Under the pieces are notes generated by a model. The model worked only from the letters and a program-made list of their open reading frames with translations. It was not told the DNA's origin and searched no databases. Below, piece by piece: positions 45,727-57,750 of a DNA stretch of 64,000 bases. The position numbers were made by a program, and so were the translations under genes. Position 1 is the stretch's first letter; every line of letters begins with the position of its first letter. The DNA is from Rhipicephalus microplus (taxonomy: Eukaryota > Arthropoda > Arachnida > Ixodida > Ixodidae): contig NC_134701.1 in assembly GCF_043290135.1 (NCBI RefSeq), positions 32,577,501 through 32,641,500 of the forward strand, in the 5' to 3' direction.

Positions 45727-47084
45727 CTGGCACCCAATGTGGGGCTCTTGGAGCGTCGGACGACAGTTTTCGTGGTTCGGTACAAGCTTTTGTTATTGCT
45801 GGGGTAGAGTATGCCTAGGAGGCTTTCTTTGCTAGCGTGGGAAGTGTGCTTTATTCAGAGTGAGTATATCGGTATTTGTGACGTTTTTAACTTGTCGGCA
45901 CTCGAGTTTTATTTTTTGTCTGCTCGCAAGTGGTTTTGTTGTTGTTGTTAGTTTTCAAGAACGTTGTTCAGTGGAGTACGAGAGCCTTGCCGTCTGCATT
46001 CTGGGGTGAGCAAAGCTCAGAACACGTGGATTGTAGGCCAGGCTCGTAGCGAGTCAGTACAGAAGCCTCGTGGGTGGTCCGATTTTCTGTAAATAGTTCT
46101 TCGGTCAATAGGCCCTCTGTAAAGCCGTTCTCATGGCTTTTAGTCTTGTCGACCTTCCAGTTTTTCCTGGTAAATAAATAAGGTTTGATATTGATTGATA
46201 TTCTATCTCTTTTGGGCTCAGGGAGCTGGGCGTCGTTGCTGTCTGGTATTGCGGCTCGACGCCGAGGCGTCGGGACACCGTCCAGGACGGGGGCCGTCGA
46301 TCACTCGGTAAGCTGCTGTGTACGGCGAGCGATAGGGCCACCTTACAGAGTGGATGTCTCCTTGCGGCTGCCCCTTCTGTGCCTAGGCTGGGTGCTGGGT
46401 GAATGGGGGTTGTTGTCGAGCGACTCATCAGGGCTAAGGCTTTGCGCAGCCGCCTGTCGCACGGGGCACAACTAGGTGGATCATGGGATTAAGGTGTTGC
46501 ACTCTGCTTCCCTCACTTTCTATTTTGCGATGCGCGAATTAGGAAAAGTGACCTTGTTTTATTTTTGAGCTGGGAACTGAAGCCGCCGCCGATGTATTAG
46601 CTGTATTAGCTAGAAGTACTGACCATCGTAACACGTCAGTGAAAAGGCCAAAGCTCCCTTCCCTAAACCCTGCTCTGTTGTTTCTTTCGAGTGTTTTGGA
46701 ATGTACGCAGTGAGAGGGATGTAACACGTGGCTGGTTGTCTTCTGCACATCGTCATCGCCGCTGGCCAGGAATGTGGTCATGAGGTCAGGCGATGGAGAT
46801 GCCTGGGACCTGCGCAACTGCTGGCAGTCCGGCGCCCTCATGAGTGCTGGTCGCAACCGGAAGACATGTCGGCGCGAGTGATGGTTCGTCACACCGGCAG
46901 CAACGTTGCTGTTGCGGGACCAGTACTGAGGTGAAGTCGAGCTGGACAGTGCAGCAGTGTCGACCGGCGGCGGTGTCGTGGTGCACGGACATTATGAAGA
47001 AACATGTGTTGTGATTTTTTTGTTAGAGCTTGTGTAGCTTATTTCTTTGTTTACGGAATATAGTTGGAATTAAGAAATGGGGGA
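45727..47084 (+). other. Interior of the non-autonomous LTR element
   Basis: Primer site then T-rich leader, ATTGATTGATATTC near 46190 and GC-rich blocks. Frames up to 117 codons exist on both strands but overlap each other and show no gag, protease, RT or env motif. Confidence 0.7.
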
Positions 47085-47582
47085 TGTGGGGGTACTGACA
47101 CCCCCTGTAAAGCTGTTTGTGCTGCGTGGAGCACATGTCTCGCCCAAAAGCCACATTTCGGGTTACAACCACCGGGCAGTAGGTGGCGTTGTGTTCGCGA
47201 GCTGTGATTCACTGCAAAGTACCAGTCCAGAACTTCACCAATTAAAGAAAAAAAAGTAAATCTAGTTTTTGGTTCACTAAGTATTAGGGATAGGTGGCGT
47301 AAGCCATCGTCTGATCTCAATGGTACCGCCATATCAATCCATTTATCGTGATCACCACTGTCATCATCATGGCTGGTAGCGTGGTAGCGCCGGTGGTGAC
47401 CCATGGTGCAAGGCAAGCATTGGTAGCGGGCGAGAGTTAGCGAGTCTATTGCGCGTGGCGGTTGCCGCGAAAAGTTGTCTCCAGCGTGGGTCCCCGGTGC
47501 GTGGCACCGCGGGCTGCACGTTGGGGGCCCTCTTGGTAAAACAAGCGTTGGCGACGCCGCCTTGGGTGTTTGTTATGTTTTG
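47085..47582 (+). repeat. Right LTR, first part
   Basis: Matches 45031-45530 in order; breaks off at TTATGTTTTGGA where the CR1-like element begins. Continues at 53981. Confidence 0.88.
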
Positions 47583-47685
47583 GAGTTCAGTTCAGTTTAT
47601 TACCTAAAAGGGCCCCCTTTCTAGGAGGGACATTACATAAGGGGTGGTGTTTAATTTAGGTTAACAATAAGCAGTAAAAGTTGTT

Positions 47686-50600
47686 TTAGCATTGAAGATG
47701 GTCAATAATACGGTCTTGACAGGCAGAAGATGAGGCGATGTTGGCCATGTCCCGGGGGAGGCTGTTCCAGTCCGTGGCTGGTCGAAAAAAGAACGAGGCA
47801 GAACAAGCAGTGGTGTGCGCTGATGGGTGGGCAACCTGAAATGGATGACTGGTTCGATGAGATATGCGTGCTGCCGCTGCTATATTAGGTGGCTCATTGA
47901 AGAAAAAATGAAATAATTTGTGATAAAGCACGAGAGTTGCAGTGCGGCGACGCAAAGAAAGGGGTGGCAGTCCAGATTTCGCTTTCAAAGAAGTACTGAT
48001 ATCGTATGAGTAAGATGAGTGAATGAATCTGGCAGCACGGTTTTGTACCGCTTCTAATGCATTGATTAAATACGCTTGATGGGGGCTTTATATAGCAGAT
48101 GCATATTCTAATTTCGGTCCGATTAAAGATTTGTTCGCATGTAATTTTACATGTAGGGGGGCTAGGCGGAGATGGCGTCTGAGAAAACCAAGTGCTTTAT
48201 TAGATGCTGAAGCTACATTAGCGATGTGGGTACGCCATGATAAATCATAAGGCAAGGTTATTTCAAGATATTTATAGGATGGTACTGATTCAATTGCGGT
48301 GTTAACGATGAAATACTGGAAGCGATATGGGCTGTGTCGACGGGAGGAGGACACTTTACATTCAGAAAGATTAAGGGTCATTAACCATGTGTTACACCAA
48401 TTAAGCACTCTGTTAAGATTGGTTTGGAGATAGAGGTTATTATGCTGGTTACTGATAGTGTGATAAATGGCACAGTCGTCCGCGAACATGCGAATGCTGC
48501 CGGATACATGATCGGGCAAGTCGTTATTATATATTAGGAATAGAAGGGGACTAAGAACAGATCTTTAAGGAACGCCTGATGTGACTGGGAGTGAGTTAGA
48601 TAGGTGACCAATAACAAACACTGACTGAGAATGGTTAGTGAGAAACTGTCCAATCCAACGAAGGATGTTAGGGTCTAGGTGCAGGTGTCAAATTTTTAGC
48701 AAAAGGCGGCGGAGAGAAACTTTATCAAAAGCTTTCGCATAGTCTAGAAAAATTGCATCAGTCTGCATGTTACAGTCTAGGTTAGTGTGCAAGTCGTAAA
48801 GAAGGAGTGTTAATTGTGTTTCGCAGGAGAAACCTTTGCCCCGCCGCGGTGGTCTAGTGGCTAAGGTACTCGGCTGCTGACCCGCAGGTCGCGGGTTCAA
48901 ATGCCGGCTGCGGCGGCTGCATTTCAGATGGAGGCGGAAATGTTGTAGGCCCGTGTACTCAGATTTGGGTGCACGTTAAAGAACCCCAGGTGGTCGAAAT
49001 TTCCGGAGCCCTCCACTACGGCGTCTCTCATAATCATCAGTGGTTTTGGAACGTTAAACCACACATATCAATCAGGAGAAACCTTTGCAAAATTTCTGTT
49101 GTGATCGATGAAAAAAGTTACATGAATCCAAGAAACATGCGATTTTAGAGTAAATGACGTGTTCCATGATTTTACACTGTACAATAGTTAATCAAATGGG
49201 GCGGTATTTCAAGGGTGACTCTCTGTTACCTGATTTGTACACTGGAACGACCTTCCCCATTTTCCAGTCATCTGAAATGATTCCTGAGGCGAGTGACTGT
49301 AACAAATCAAAGATAATAGGCGGCACAAATTGATTTACCTTTTTTCAGTAGCTTAAAAATAATTGAGTGCAAACCGGTTGATGATGAAAGCTTCATGTTA
49401 TAGATTACGGACGCAATCCCTTCGAAAAACGAGATAGTTTGCATGAATGCTTCGATGTTAACTGATCGTGACTGTGAAGGTATGTCAAGTTCTTGATCAA
49501 AGACAGATGCGAATGCGGTGTTAAATGTTTCTCCACATTCATGATCTGTCACTGGTTCGTGCACGTCGTTAGTCTGTGTAATGTCGTGATTCTGCTTTGG
49601 ATTTAAAAGTTGCCGAAATTCCCTCGGGTTGCTGGTTAGTAGCTTTAGTAAGTCATCGTAATAAAATATATGCTTGGCGTTCCGGATCTCAACTAGATAT
49701 GATTCTTCAACTTAAAAGTATTTATCGCAGTCATTCGGGTGTCAGAGCGTTTGGCCGAACGAAATAGCCCTCGGAATGAACATGTTAGTGAACACACTTA
49801 AAGTATTTTTGAATATTGACGAGTTTTCATGTATTGTGCGAGTGGGAAACACTGATTAGTACTCAGAAAAAAATATGTTAAGGTCTTCAGTTATTGCATC
49901 GTAGTTTCCCCGGTCATAAAGGCATATTGTTTTTGCGGATGTGTACTTAGATGCGAAACTGAATGAGAATAGGGCATGTATGATTTTAAGGTCGCTGATT
50001 TCTTGGAGGTAACTGATAGATGAAAGGTTCTCAGGACTGTTTGTCAGTATTAGGTCTAGGATGTTTGCTGTTTTTTGCGTAACGCGTGTTGGTTCCGAGA
50101 CTAACTGACTCAGGTTAAAATTTAAACATACGTCAATGAAGTTTTTAGCCTCTGCATGACAAAATAATTAGAAAATGCCTAGGTTATGCCATTCTATGTT
50201 CGTGTAATTGAAGTCACCAAACAGAAGGATGCGAGCATTGGGGTAAGTGGCAACAAGTTGCCTTAGGCTATTGTTTAGGTGCCTAAAGAAGTCTGGATTA
50301 GTATGCGGTGGCCTATAACAAACGCAAAGACGTACTGTTAGGGGAAAAGCGTGACAAATGAACCATAATGATTCAATGTCGGATGTGACGTGTACAATGT
50401 AACATAATATACCTTGGTGAATTGCGACCAGAACACCATCCCCTCGAGTACACTTTCGGTCGCTACGAGACACGCGGAATTCAGGTAAGTCAGTCAGAAT
50501 TTAAGAGTCTGAAACGTTATCGTTGAGCGAAGTTTCAGTTAGTACCAGTATATTGCTTCTGGATGACAAAACAATGTTCGATAAGAGTTCGCGCTTTGGG
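47686..50600 (-). pseudogene. CR1/L2-like ORF2, second copy (SINE-interrupted)
   Basis: Endonuclease: SNILVLTETSLNDNV, a stop, RGDGVLVAIHQG, ILLFGDFNYTNIEW. RT: MNPR..., QTDAIFLDYAKAFDKVSLRR (first Asp) just before the SINE split, SLPVTSGVP then a stop, SVLSPLLFLIYNNDLPD and the intact catalytic RMFADDCAIY near 48490. Thumb: YKYLEITLPYDLSWRTHI, and FFFRPATDWNSLPRDM at the end. Stops and frame changes throughout; more decayed than the 5986-9150 copy and a different subfamily. Confidence 0.87.
48840..49072 (+). mobile_element. Ruka SINE copy 5, youngest-looking
   Basis: Clean copy: CCGCCGCGGTGGTCTAGTGG, intact B box GCGGGTTCAAATGCC (one change), GTGCACGTTAAAGAACCCC, end ACACATATCAAT. A 16-bp exact duplication CAGGAGAAACCTTTGC lies at 48824-48839 and 49073-49088. 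It splits the CR1-like RT. Confidence 0.96.
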
Positions 50601-50619
50601 AGGAAACTTTAGATGTTAG

Positions 50620-50970
50620 TAAATATCAAAGAAAATGAGAGTGGTTTGGCAAGTACCAGGCGTTGTTCGTTTGTAGGTACATGATGACAGGACAATTGCT
50701 ATGCGATTTCTTTAACATTGCTAGGCAAATTATCAAATATATAACGTTTCGAACCGATGTGTAGGGCTTTATACCGCAAGGAAAACTTAGCAGATTTTGC
50801 CTTAACAAATGCTATTAATTTTTTCGCGCGTGTCGAACGGAAAGCGAAAAGTCCTCTCCAATGCTAAAGTTAGTATTTCTTGATTTCCGGCCGTTTGATA
50901 GGATCCAGTCCTTTGTTTTGTAACATGCGAATTTCACGATTATGGGACGATTTCTACCGATTTCTACTTT
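50620..50970 (-). pseudogene. CR1/L2-like ORF1 C-terminus
   Basis: Minus strand reads VEIGRNRPIIVKFACYKTKD, ILSNGRKSRNTNFSIGEDFS, then after a one-base frame change in an A run, KFSLRYKALHIGSKRY. The RP-IIVKF and EDFS words are typical of ORF1 proteins of L2/CR1 elements that bind RNA. Confidence 0.65.
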
Positions 50971-53900
50971 ACCTGGCCAAGATGGCCTGCGTGGATCCGT
51001 TTCAACATGTCACTACGCATGCTTGTCGGTATCGCCACTTTAGTGCCTTTCGATACTATGCCGTTTACTACGGATAGCTCGGTGGCCACCAAGTTTCAGG
51101 GGACCATTGACAGGCTCTCCCTTGGCAAGATTTCTTAGCACTGTGCCAAGATATGAATCGAGAGCTGTTTCCTGTGCAAGTTTTCTAGCTGTCGTTTTAC
51201 TTACGAGTGCTGATACGACCATGACGGCTTGCATCTCTACGTCACTCGTGCTGCAGCTCCCATGATTCCAGGCACAGGTGATCGGGACAGCATATCAGCA
51301 AGGGCCATCTGTTTACCAGGAATTTACGTCAGCGTGTCATCATATTTCAACAATCTCAAGAAAAATTGTTGCACTCTGGGTGGCATATCACTTATGCCTT
51401 CCTTTGATATGTCTATCAGCGGACTGTGATCACTCTCGAGGGTGATGGCGCGGCCATAAACAAAATGATTGTATTTTTCACAACCAAAAACTGCAGCCAA
51501 AGCCTCTTTTTTAATCTGTGAATATCTTTGCTCCGATTCTGTTAAAGCTCTTGACGCATAGACTACGGGCTGCCAGCAGTCTCTATGACGTTGCAGAAGT
51601 GCCGCGCCGACCCCACTTTGAGAGGCACCTCAGTTACCTTTGTCTCCCGATTCGGATCAAATATAGCAAGCACTGGGGCATTACTTAAATCCCGGCATAA
51701 AGCCTGTCATTCGCTTTCGTGGTTTGGTGTCCAATCAAAGATGTCACTATGTTTCATGAGAGGACGTAAAGTAGGCGTACGCTGTGAGAGAGCTGGTAGG
51801 TACTTGCTTAAGTAATGAACTACTCCCAGTAGCCTTTGGACAGCCAATTTGTCCTGAGGTCTTGGCATTTTCAAAAGACGGTCAACAAGATCAGGATTCG
51901 GCCTGATACACTTGTCGCCAATGATGTCACACAAAAAGAGCACCTCTTGTTGGCCGAAGCGACATTTGGATGCATTGAAGGTAAGGCCTGCTTTTTCAAC
52001 TGTTTCTAATGCTCTGCGCAGCCTCTCGTCATGCCCAGCCCTGGTCCTTCCCCAAATTAACACATCGTCTACGTACAAGCGTACATCGGCAAAACCATCA
52101 AAAACCTCGTTAAGGGCCTTTTGAAACACTTCGCTCGCCGACACTATACCGAACGGTAGACGAACAAGCGATATAGGCCGAAAGGCGTCGCGAATGTGCA
52201 TATCTTCGACGATTGTTCGTCTAATGCGATTTGATGAAATCCCGAATTTGCGTCGAGCCGCGAAAAGAACTTCGCGAATGCCATGTCTGCTTCAATATCC
52301 TCTCGGCGCGGCATTTGGTAGTGTTCCCTCTTGATGTTTTCGTTGATGCGTCTAGGGTTCATGCAGACCCGCAATTCGCCGTCTTTCTTTAGTACAATGA
52401 CAAGGGGGCTTACCCAATCTGTGGGGCTGCTGACCTTCTGGATGATGCCCTCCTTTTCCATTCTGTCCAGTTCAGTACGTAGAGGCTCACGCAGGGACAG
52501 AGGAACCCTCCGAGCTGGCTGGATGACTGGCACGGCATCCCTGTGCAGCTCAATCTTGTATTCACGTGGGGCGCATCCTGTTCCGTGGAAAAGACGTGGA
52601 AACTCCTTGGCAATTTCTTCGGTGTCTTTCGTCGTCACGGTGTCAACAGCCCGCTGTACGATTCCAGGCTTCTCGCTGGTGTCCAATCCTAAGATAGTGC
52701 TGTGGTCCTTCTTTACTACAAAAAATTCTGCGCGCGCCTTGCGACCACCAATCTCGATATGCGCTGAAAACTTGCCGATGTGCTTGATCGTGTTGCCACC
52801 ATATGATCTCAGCACTACGCTACTGGGCATCAGGGTTATCGTTTTGAGCTTGCGAATCATTGAAAGTGGCAGAATATTGGCCTGCGATCCTGTGTCTACC
52901 TTAAAGGGGTTGTACTTGCCGCCAATGCATGCCTTCACATGCCAGTCCCGTTTTCTGCTTGCGCAGCTGCTGGCGACGTTCAGTACTTCGAAGTCGTCAC
53001 TCTTATGTTGCACTTCATACACGCGCTCTTTCTCACTGCAACAAGACGCGAAGTGGTTGCGGTCATTCCACGAGTAACATACTTTTCCGTATGCCGGGCA
53101 GCATCTGTAGGCATGCCTTCAGTTGCAACGATTGCATTTTAGGTCGTTCCTGGACCTTCTAGTGGTGCTCTTTCTGGCTCTGACAGCTTTCATATCGCGT
53201 TCTGTCTTTGTTTTCTGCCTAAACTCATTTTGACGAGCTGATGTTTCCGCCGTCTTGCAAAGGATGATTACTTTTTCCAAGGTCAATTTTTTGTCTCTGA
53301 GCATCTTTTCTCGAAGCCTTAGCGAGTTTGTTCCAAAAACAATTTGGTCTCGCACCATGTCATCCGCCATGGTCCCGAAGTTGCAGTGCTGCGCTTGTTT
53401 TTTAAGCTCGCGTAGAAACTGCTCGAAGGGCTTCGCCTCACCTTGATTGTGGGAACGGAACACGTGTCGCTAGTGTATTTCATTTTGCTGCTTCAGGCAG
53501 TAATCTTCGAATTTGGCAATTAGGGTGCTGAAATCCTCCTTGTTTTCTTCTCCGCTGAACACAAAATTGTTGAATACGTCCAAGGCTTCCTCCTCCACAA
53601 CACTGAGCAGCAGGGCCGTTTTCGCTGTTTCCGAACTCGGATTAGCTTGGCATGCCGTCGCTTGCAGAAAAAATTTCAACTGCTGACGAAACCGCGTCCA
53701 GTTCCTTCCTCTATCAGCTGTCAAACGTAGAGGTTCAGGTGGCCTCAGAAGATCCATGTCGTTGCTTATACGTTGCCCACTTCTGACACCATGTTTCATT
53801 CGTGTGTAGAATGAACAGACTGGACAGCTGGGTTGTCGAGAAACAAGTCAACCCCCTCGTTTATTCTGCGTTGGTAGTTATAGCCGAAGGTGGAAAAGGT

Positions 53901-53980
53901 TAGAAAAGGTGAGGGCCAGGAGTACGCACGAGGCAATCATGCATGTAGATAGCACATGTGCTTTCTTCAGATATGATACA
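50970..53980 (-). mobile_element. Gypsy LTR retrotransposon, 3'-truncated
   Basis: Minus-strand: LTR 53792-53980 (TGTTTCATTC to ATGATACA on plus), primer-site region TGGTGTCAGAAGTGGGC beside it, then gag, protease, RT, RNase H and the first residues of integrase (LKRIHAGHLGQVK). At about 50970 it stops against the CR1-like ORF1; integrase and the 3' LTR are gone. It sits inside the right LTR of the 45031 element. Confidence 0.85.
51040..53799 (-). pseudogene. Gypsy gag-pol, truncated
   Basis: One frame from 53799 to about 52200, with stops near 53470 and 53119. Gag: RFRQQLKFFLQAT, EEEALDVFNNFVFSG, FEDYCLKQQNE, MADDMVRDQIVFG, then decayed knuckles CNRCN. Protease: FKVDTGSQANILPLSMI (DTG intact). 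RT: QPARRVPLSLREPLRTELD, LKKDGELRVCMNPRRINENI, then in a second frame RLPFGIVSASEVFQKALNEV, catalytic VRLYVDDVLIWGR, GLTFNASKCRFGQ. RNase H region to 51240 and linker LAQETALDSYLGTVLRNL. Dead by stops and a frame change near 52200. Confidence 0.9.
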
Positions 53981-54171
53981 GAGTGTATGGTAATATTGTG
54001 TAATGATGTCCTATTGTTTTGATCACGATTGATTTTTTGATAACTGGGCTGATGATATTGTCATTCAAAAGCAGTTAAAGTATGTTGTTTGGTTTGTACC
54101 GACCACGTCTGTTGTGTCCGTTGACTCCAAGAGCGTGGCGTGGCGCTCGCTCGCCATTTCGAGGGCCCACA
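53981..54171 (+). repeat. Right LTR, second part
   Basis: GTGTATGGTAATATTGTGTA, GATCACGATTGAT and TTGGTTTGTACCGACCACGTC match 45535-45690; ends GGGCCCACA. The 6.4 kb between the two parts is inserted DNA. Confidence 0.85.
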
Positions 54172-56179
54172 ATTGTTATCTCTCTTTCTTTGCCAATTAA
54201 AAGTGATCACATGAAATCTCATATAGCAGTATTCTAGCTATGAATATTCCATTTTACCGCATGTATAGCGTTTGGACCTGATTGTTGCATTGAGGTTTGT
54301 ATTAAGCTGATTTGTATCCTGAGCTTTTGATCTTACATTCATTTCAGTCCATTTGTACATCATGTTTAGCTCATTTGCTATCGAGTGTTATTGATTCTTC
54401 GAAACTCATTCCTTCCTGTTTGCCAAGTGGCCCCGCTTGATGCGTATTTTTTTCAACCAGCACAGATGGTACCCCTGAAGCCTAGATCCGTGGTTCTTCA
54501 TTTTGTATAGTATTTCTGGTATGCAGTCTCTTTTTTCCGTTCAATAAAATAATGTATTCTAAAATCATTTTTCTACTTGAGTAATGGAAAAAGAAAAAAA
54601 AACATGTTTGCTAACTGCTCGATGAACAGATGTGCCAGCAAAAGGCTTCCACTCTTCCCCATCTAAACAAATTCGTGCGACTGCGCCTTTCCCAGTTAGA
54701 CCCTCCCATAAATATTGCGAACACCCTATATATTTCTTGAGCCCTAACCGCATGTAAGGGATTTATTCGTGACAGCCACAAACGATAAGGACGAGCGACA
54801 AGATTTGCTGCTGTGGAGGCCCATCTGTCGCCGCCGCTTGTCGCCGCCGCGTTTCCGGAAAAGTAGGGAAGATCGCATGTCTCCCGTAAGCCAGCGTGCC
54901 GATTTCCGGCAAGATGGCTGCGCCCTTGGTCCCCACTTCGGTTGCAATTTGCTCTCAATGCTTGTTATTCACAAGTACTTCAATAAATGCAAGTCATCGG
55001 CTACATTTTTGCATTCTTATCTCACGCGGGGAGTGAGAAAGTGGTCGTATTTTGTCTTGAATCTTGCTATCGAAGGTTTGTTCTGATGCTTCGTCGCATT
55101 ATAGCAATCGACAATCGCTTGCTACAATGCGAAATCGTCGTTCGAAATACGTCCTAGCGGTCGTAGCGTACGCTTCTCGGCAGCCTGTCGTGGTTAAACC
55201 AAACATTGCGAAAAAAAGAAGGTGGTGAAAGGCGTTTGTCGCTTCCTTATGTCACACAAGGCAGCAAAAAATTTGGAAAGTTGACATCGACGAACTTACG
55301 AACCTCTGTTCGCAATTGATGGGTTTGTACGCGATAGTTTTCGTTCAATCAACAATGACACTTTGTCTCCAACAAGCTGTTGCCACTGTTGCGAAGCGAC
55401 GGAGCAAGTTTGGCGCTTTTGCTTGTCGCTGTTGCTAGGAAATCACGTGCACGGGATTAGGGTTTAACACATTGACCCGGAAATATTACAGCACTTGCAT
55501 CAGATACCATAGCTCAGGCACAAAAAAAAACAGTTGCATAGAGTAGCCCTTCATACCTCAAACGTCATAAAAATATGCCTTTTATATCTACCACTGTTAT
55601 CTCAAAGTGTTCTTGGTAAAGTGCAGCAATGCGTCATGACCAATGCGCCCACGGTCATGTTCCTCCAACGCGTCGTTTCTAAGCATCCGTCCCATTTCCC
55701 ATTCGGCGCGTTTCCAATAGGAGAAATGCAGTTTTGTTGACGCCTTAACACAACTGCGGGTGGCTACCTCACCGAAATTGTTGGCGTCACTCATGGGATC
55801 TATGCGTACCGAACATAGCTGTCCAACCTCTGGGCGCGCCTGTTTCATCTAAATTTGCTACTACTGTGGTCTGAATGTAGCTCCGTGTTACAAACGCATC
55901 GCCCCACGAATAATAACGGCCGGTCAAGGATAGAAGCGACGCGGGTTGCGTTCTCCTCTGTTAGGGCAGTGTTGTTCAATAGCGACAGCATGCTGCCCAA
56001 ATTTGGCGTCCAAGCAGTCACAATTTTCTGGTTGTCACATCGTTTTCTCTACTTCAGCCCTCAGCAGAGATTTTGTTTAATAAATAATTATGGACGTTAA
56101 TCGTCAGGATGTAGATGTCTGAATCGGTGCCAACAGGGATGCATCCACGTTAAGCCATGCTGTAGGTGTCATACGTCGA
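54172..56179. other. Unassigned 2-kb stretch with a promoter-like patch
   Basis: No retroelement domain. 54840-54960 has two TTCCGG (ETS-like) sites at 54852 and 54904 and AAGATGGC (YY1-like) at 54911-54918, as in initiator regions of housekeeping genes. A minus frame at 55848-55597 reads LHFSYWKRAEWEMGRMLRND; not recognised. No exon confirmed. Confidence 0.3.
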
Positions 56180-56419
56180 AGATGATAATATGTTGTGTTT
56201 AACGTCTCAAAACTACCATATGATTATGAGAGACGCCGTAGTAGAGGGCTCCGGAAATTTCGACCACCTGGGGTTCTTAAACGTGCACCCAAATCTGAGC
56301 ACACGGGTCTACAACATTTTCGCCTCCATCGGAAATGCAGCCGCCGCCGCTGGGATTCAATCCCGCAACCTGCGGGTCAGCAGACGAGTACCTTAGCCAC
56401 TAGACCAACACGGCGGCGC
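56180..56419 (-). mobile_element. Ruka SINE copy 6
   Basis: Reverse copy: plus strand starts with the inverted 3' end (TTTAACGTCTCAAAAC) and ends with the inverted A box (CCTTAGCCACTAGACCAAC). Flanks AGGTGTCATACGTCGA (56164-56179) and AGGTGTTATACATCAA (56420-56435) are an old 16-bp duplication with three mismatches. Confidence 0.9.
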
Positions 56420-57070
56420 AGGTGTTATACATCAATAAACATTGCGCAAGCTCTCTTATATCAATGTAAGTAAACATTAAACTACTTACACAAAAACATG
56501 CTTTAGTTTTTATTGCGATAGCAATTATATTGTCACGGGGTTGTGACGTGGCCGAAGACAGGAGACTTCGTGTTGGGATTTAACTGTTTATTTGGGCGAA
56601 CCTGTGCCCGGTAAACGGAAATTCCAATTACAGCAGCAGTGTCACACAGATAGCAGTGTCGGACTGATAGCGGCGAACAGAGCGTCGGCCTACGATCAAC
56701 AACAACTGGCAATCGGCGAAGCGCGTCGGCATTTATACTCTTGCCATCGAATGTTCTAGCGTTATCGCTGGCGGTGGCGTAGGTTCCAGAACAATCTGTA
56801 CCGTTCGCACAGTGGGCGTGATCTTATCGAAATGATCTACTACAGTCCGGAACCTTCTGAAAAACTGCAGGCGCGATTTGCGCTGAGAATTGTGTGGTGT
56901 TTTGGGACGATAACGAAAACTTGGGAAATGGAACGTGGCATTGCCCCCCTAAGAAAAAAGGGCATCGTCCCGATGCTTTAACTAAAGATGAAGGTACAAT
57001 AATAATGCAAGAAAGTACAATGAATAAATTACGATGAAACAATAATACAAAAAAACACTGTTTCAGTTTG

Positions 57071-57750
57071 TTAACGCGCATGAAACGGCTTGAGGCGCGC
57101 GACATGCATGACTTCAGGTCGCGATCGGCGTCGTTGAGAGTTCGTGATGCCATCGGGGACAACCTCATAATCAAGTGGGCTGAGACGTCGAACCACCCTG
57201 TACGGTCCGGAGTAGCGTCGCAGAAGCTTTTCATTTAGTCCACGTCGGCGTATCGGCGTCCACACCCAAACACGTTCACCAGGCTGGTATTCCACGAAAC
57301 GTCGTCGAAGGTTGTAACGGTGGCTGTCTGTCGTCTGTTGATTCTTGATACGGAGACACGCAAGTTGTCGTGCTTCTTCGGCACGTTGAAGGTACTCGCT
57401 CACATCGAGGCTTTCTTCGTCGGTGACGTTGGGTAACATGGCATCGAGTGTCGTTACCGGGCTCCTTCCGTAGACCAATTTGTATGGAGATATCTGCGTC
57501 GTCCCCTGCACCGCCGTGTTGTATGCGAAGGTCACATACGGAAGAATGGCGTCCCACGTCTTGTGTTCGACATCGACGTACATTGACAGCATGTCGGCGA
57601 TCGTCTTGTTAAGCCGCTCGGTGAGGCTGTTGGTCTGTGGGTGGTACGCTGTCGTCCGGTGGTGGTTTGTTTGGCTGTATGCCAAGATCGCTTGAGTTAA
57701 GTCGGCAGTGAATGCCGTTCCTCTGTTTGTGATGAGGACCTCCGGAGACC
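57071..57750 (-). pseudogene. Gypsy integrase, C-terminal half
   Basis: Open minus frame: RRSPEVLITNRGTAFTADL (second catalytic Asp read as Asn in TNRG), TTAYHPQTNSLTERLNKTI (Glu kept), ILPYVTFAYNTAVQGTTQ, SPYKLVYGRSPVTTLDAML, and tail RRYSGPYRVVRRLSPLDYEV, VMHVARLKPF. The zinc-binding N-terminus and the first catalytic Asp are missing. Some 225 codons without a stop. Confidence 0.88.

Larger units (their letters stand above)
47583..50970 (-). mobile_element. CR1/L2-like non-LTR retrotransposon, second copy
   Basis: Minus-strand element with the ORF1 C-terminus (50970-50620), ORF2 endonuclease and RT, and a 3' end GGTAATAAACTGAACTGAAC with a short direct repeat, like L2/CR1 tails. Interrupted by a Ruka SINE at 48840-49072. 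Its 5' side abuts a gypsy fragment at about 50970. Confidence 0.85.
45031..54171 (+). mobile_element. Non-autonomous LTR element without pol, split by nested insertions
   Basis: Left LTR 45031-45726, internal 45727-47084, right LTR 47085-47582 continued at 53981-54171. After the left LTR comes CTGGCACCCAATGTGGGG, closely matching a tRNA-Lys-type primer site, and before the right LTR the purine tract AAGAAATGGGGGA. The 1.36-kb interior has no gag or pol domain, so it resembles large non-autonomous LTR derivatives. LTRs are visibly diverged. No target duplication found (CACTT against ATTGT). Confidence 0.85.

Noticed and set aside
52331..53077. 248-codon plus-strand frame
   Set aside because: Antisense to a clear gypsy protease-RT.
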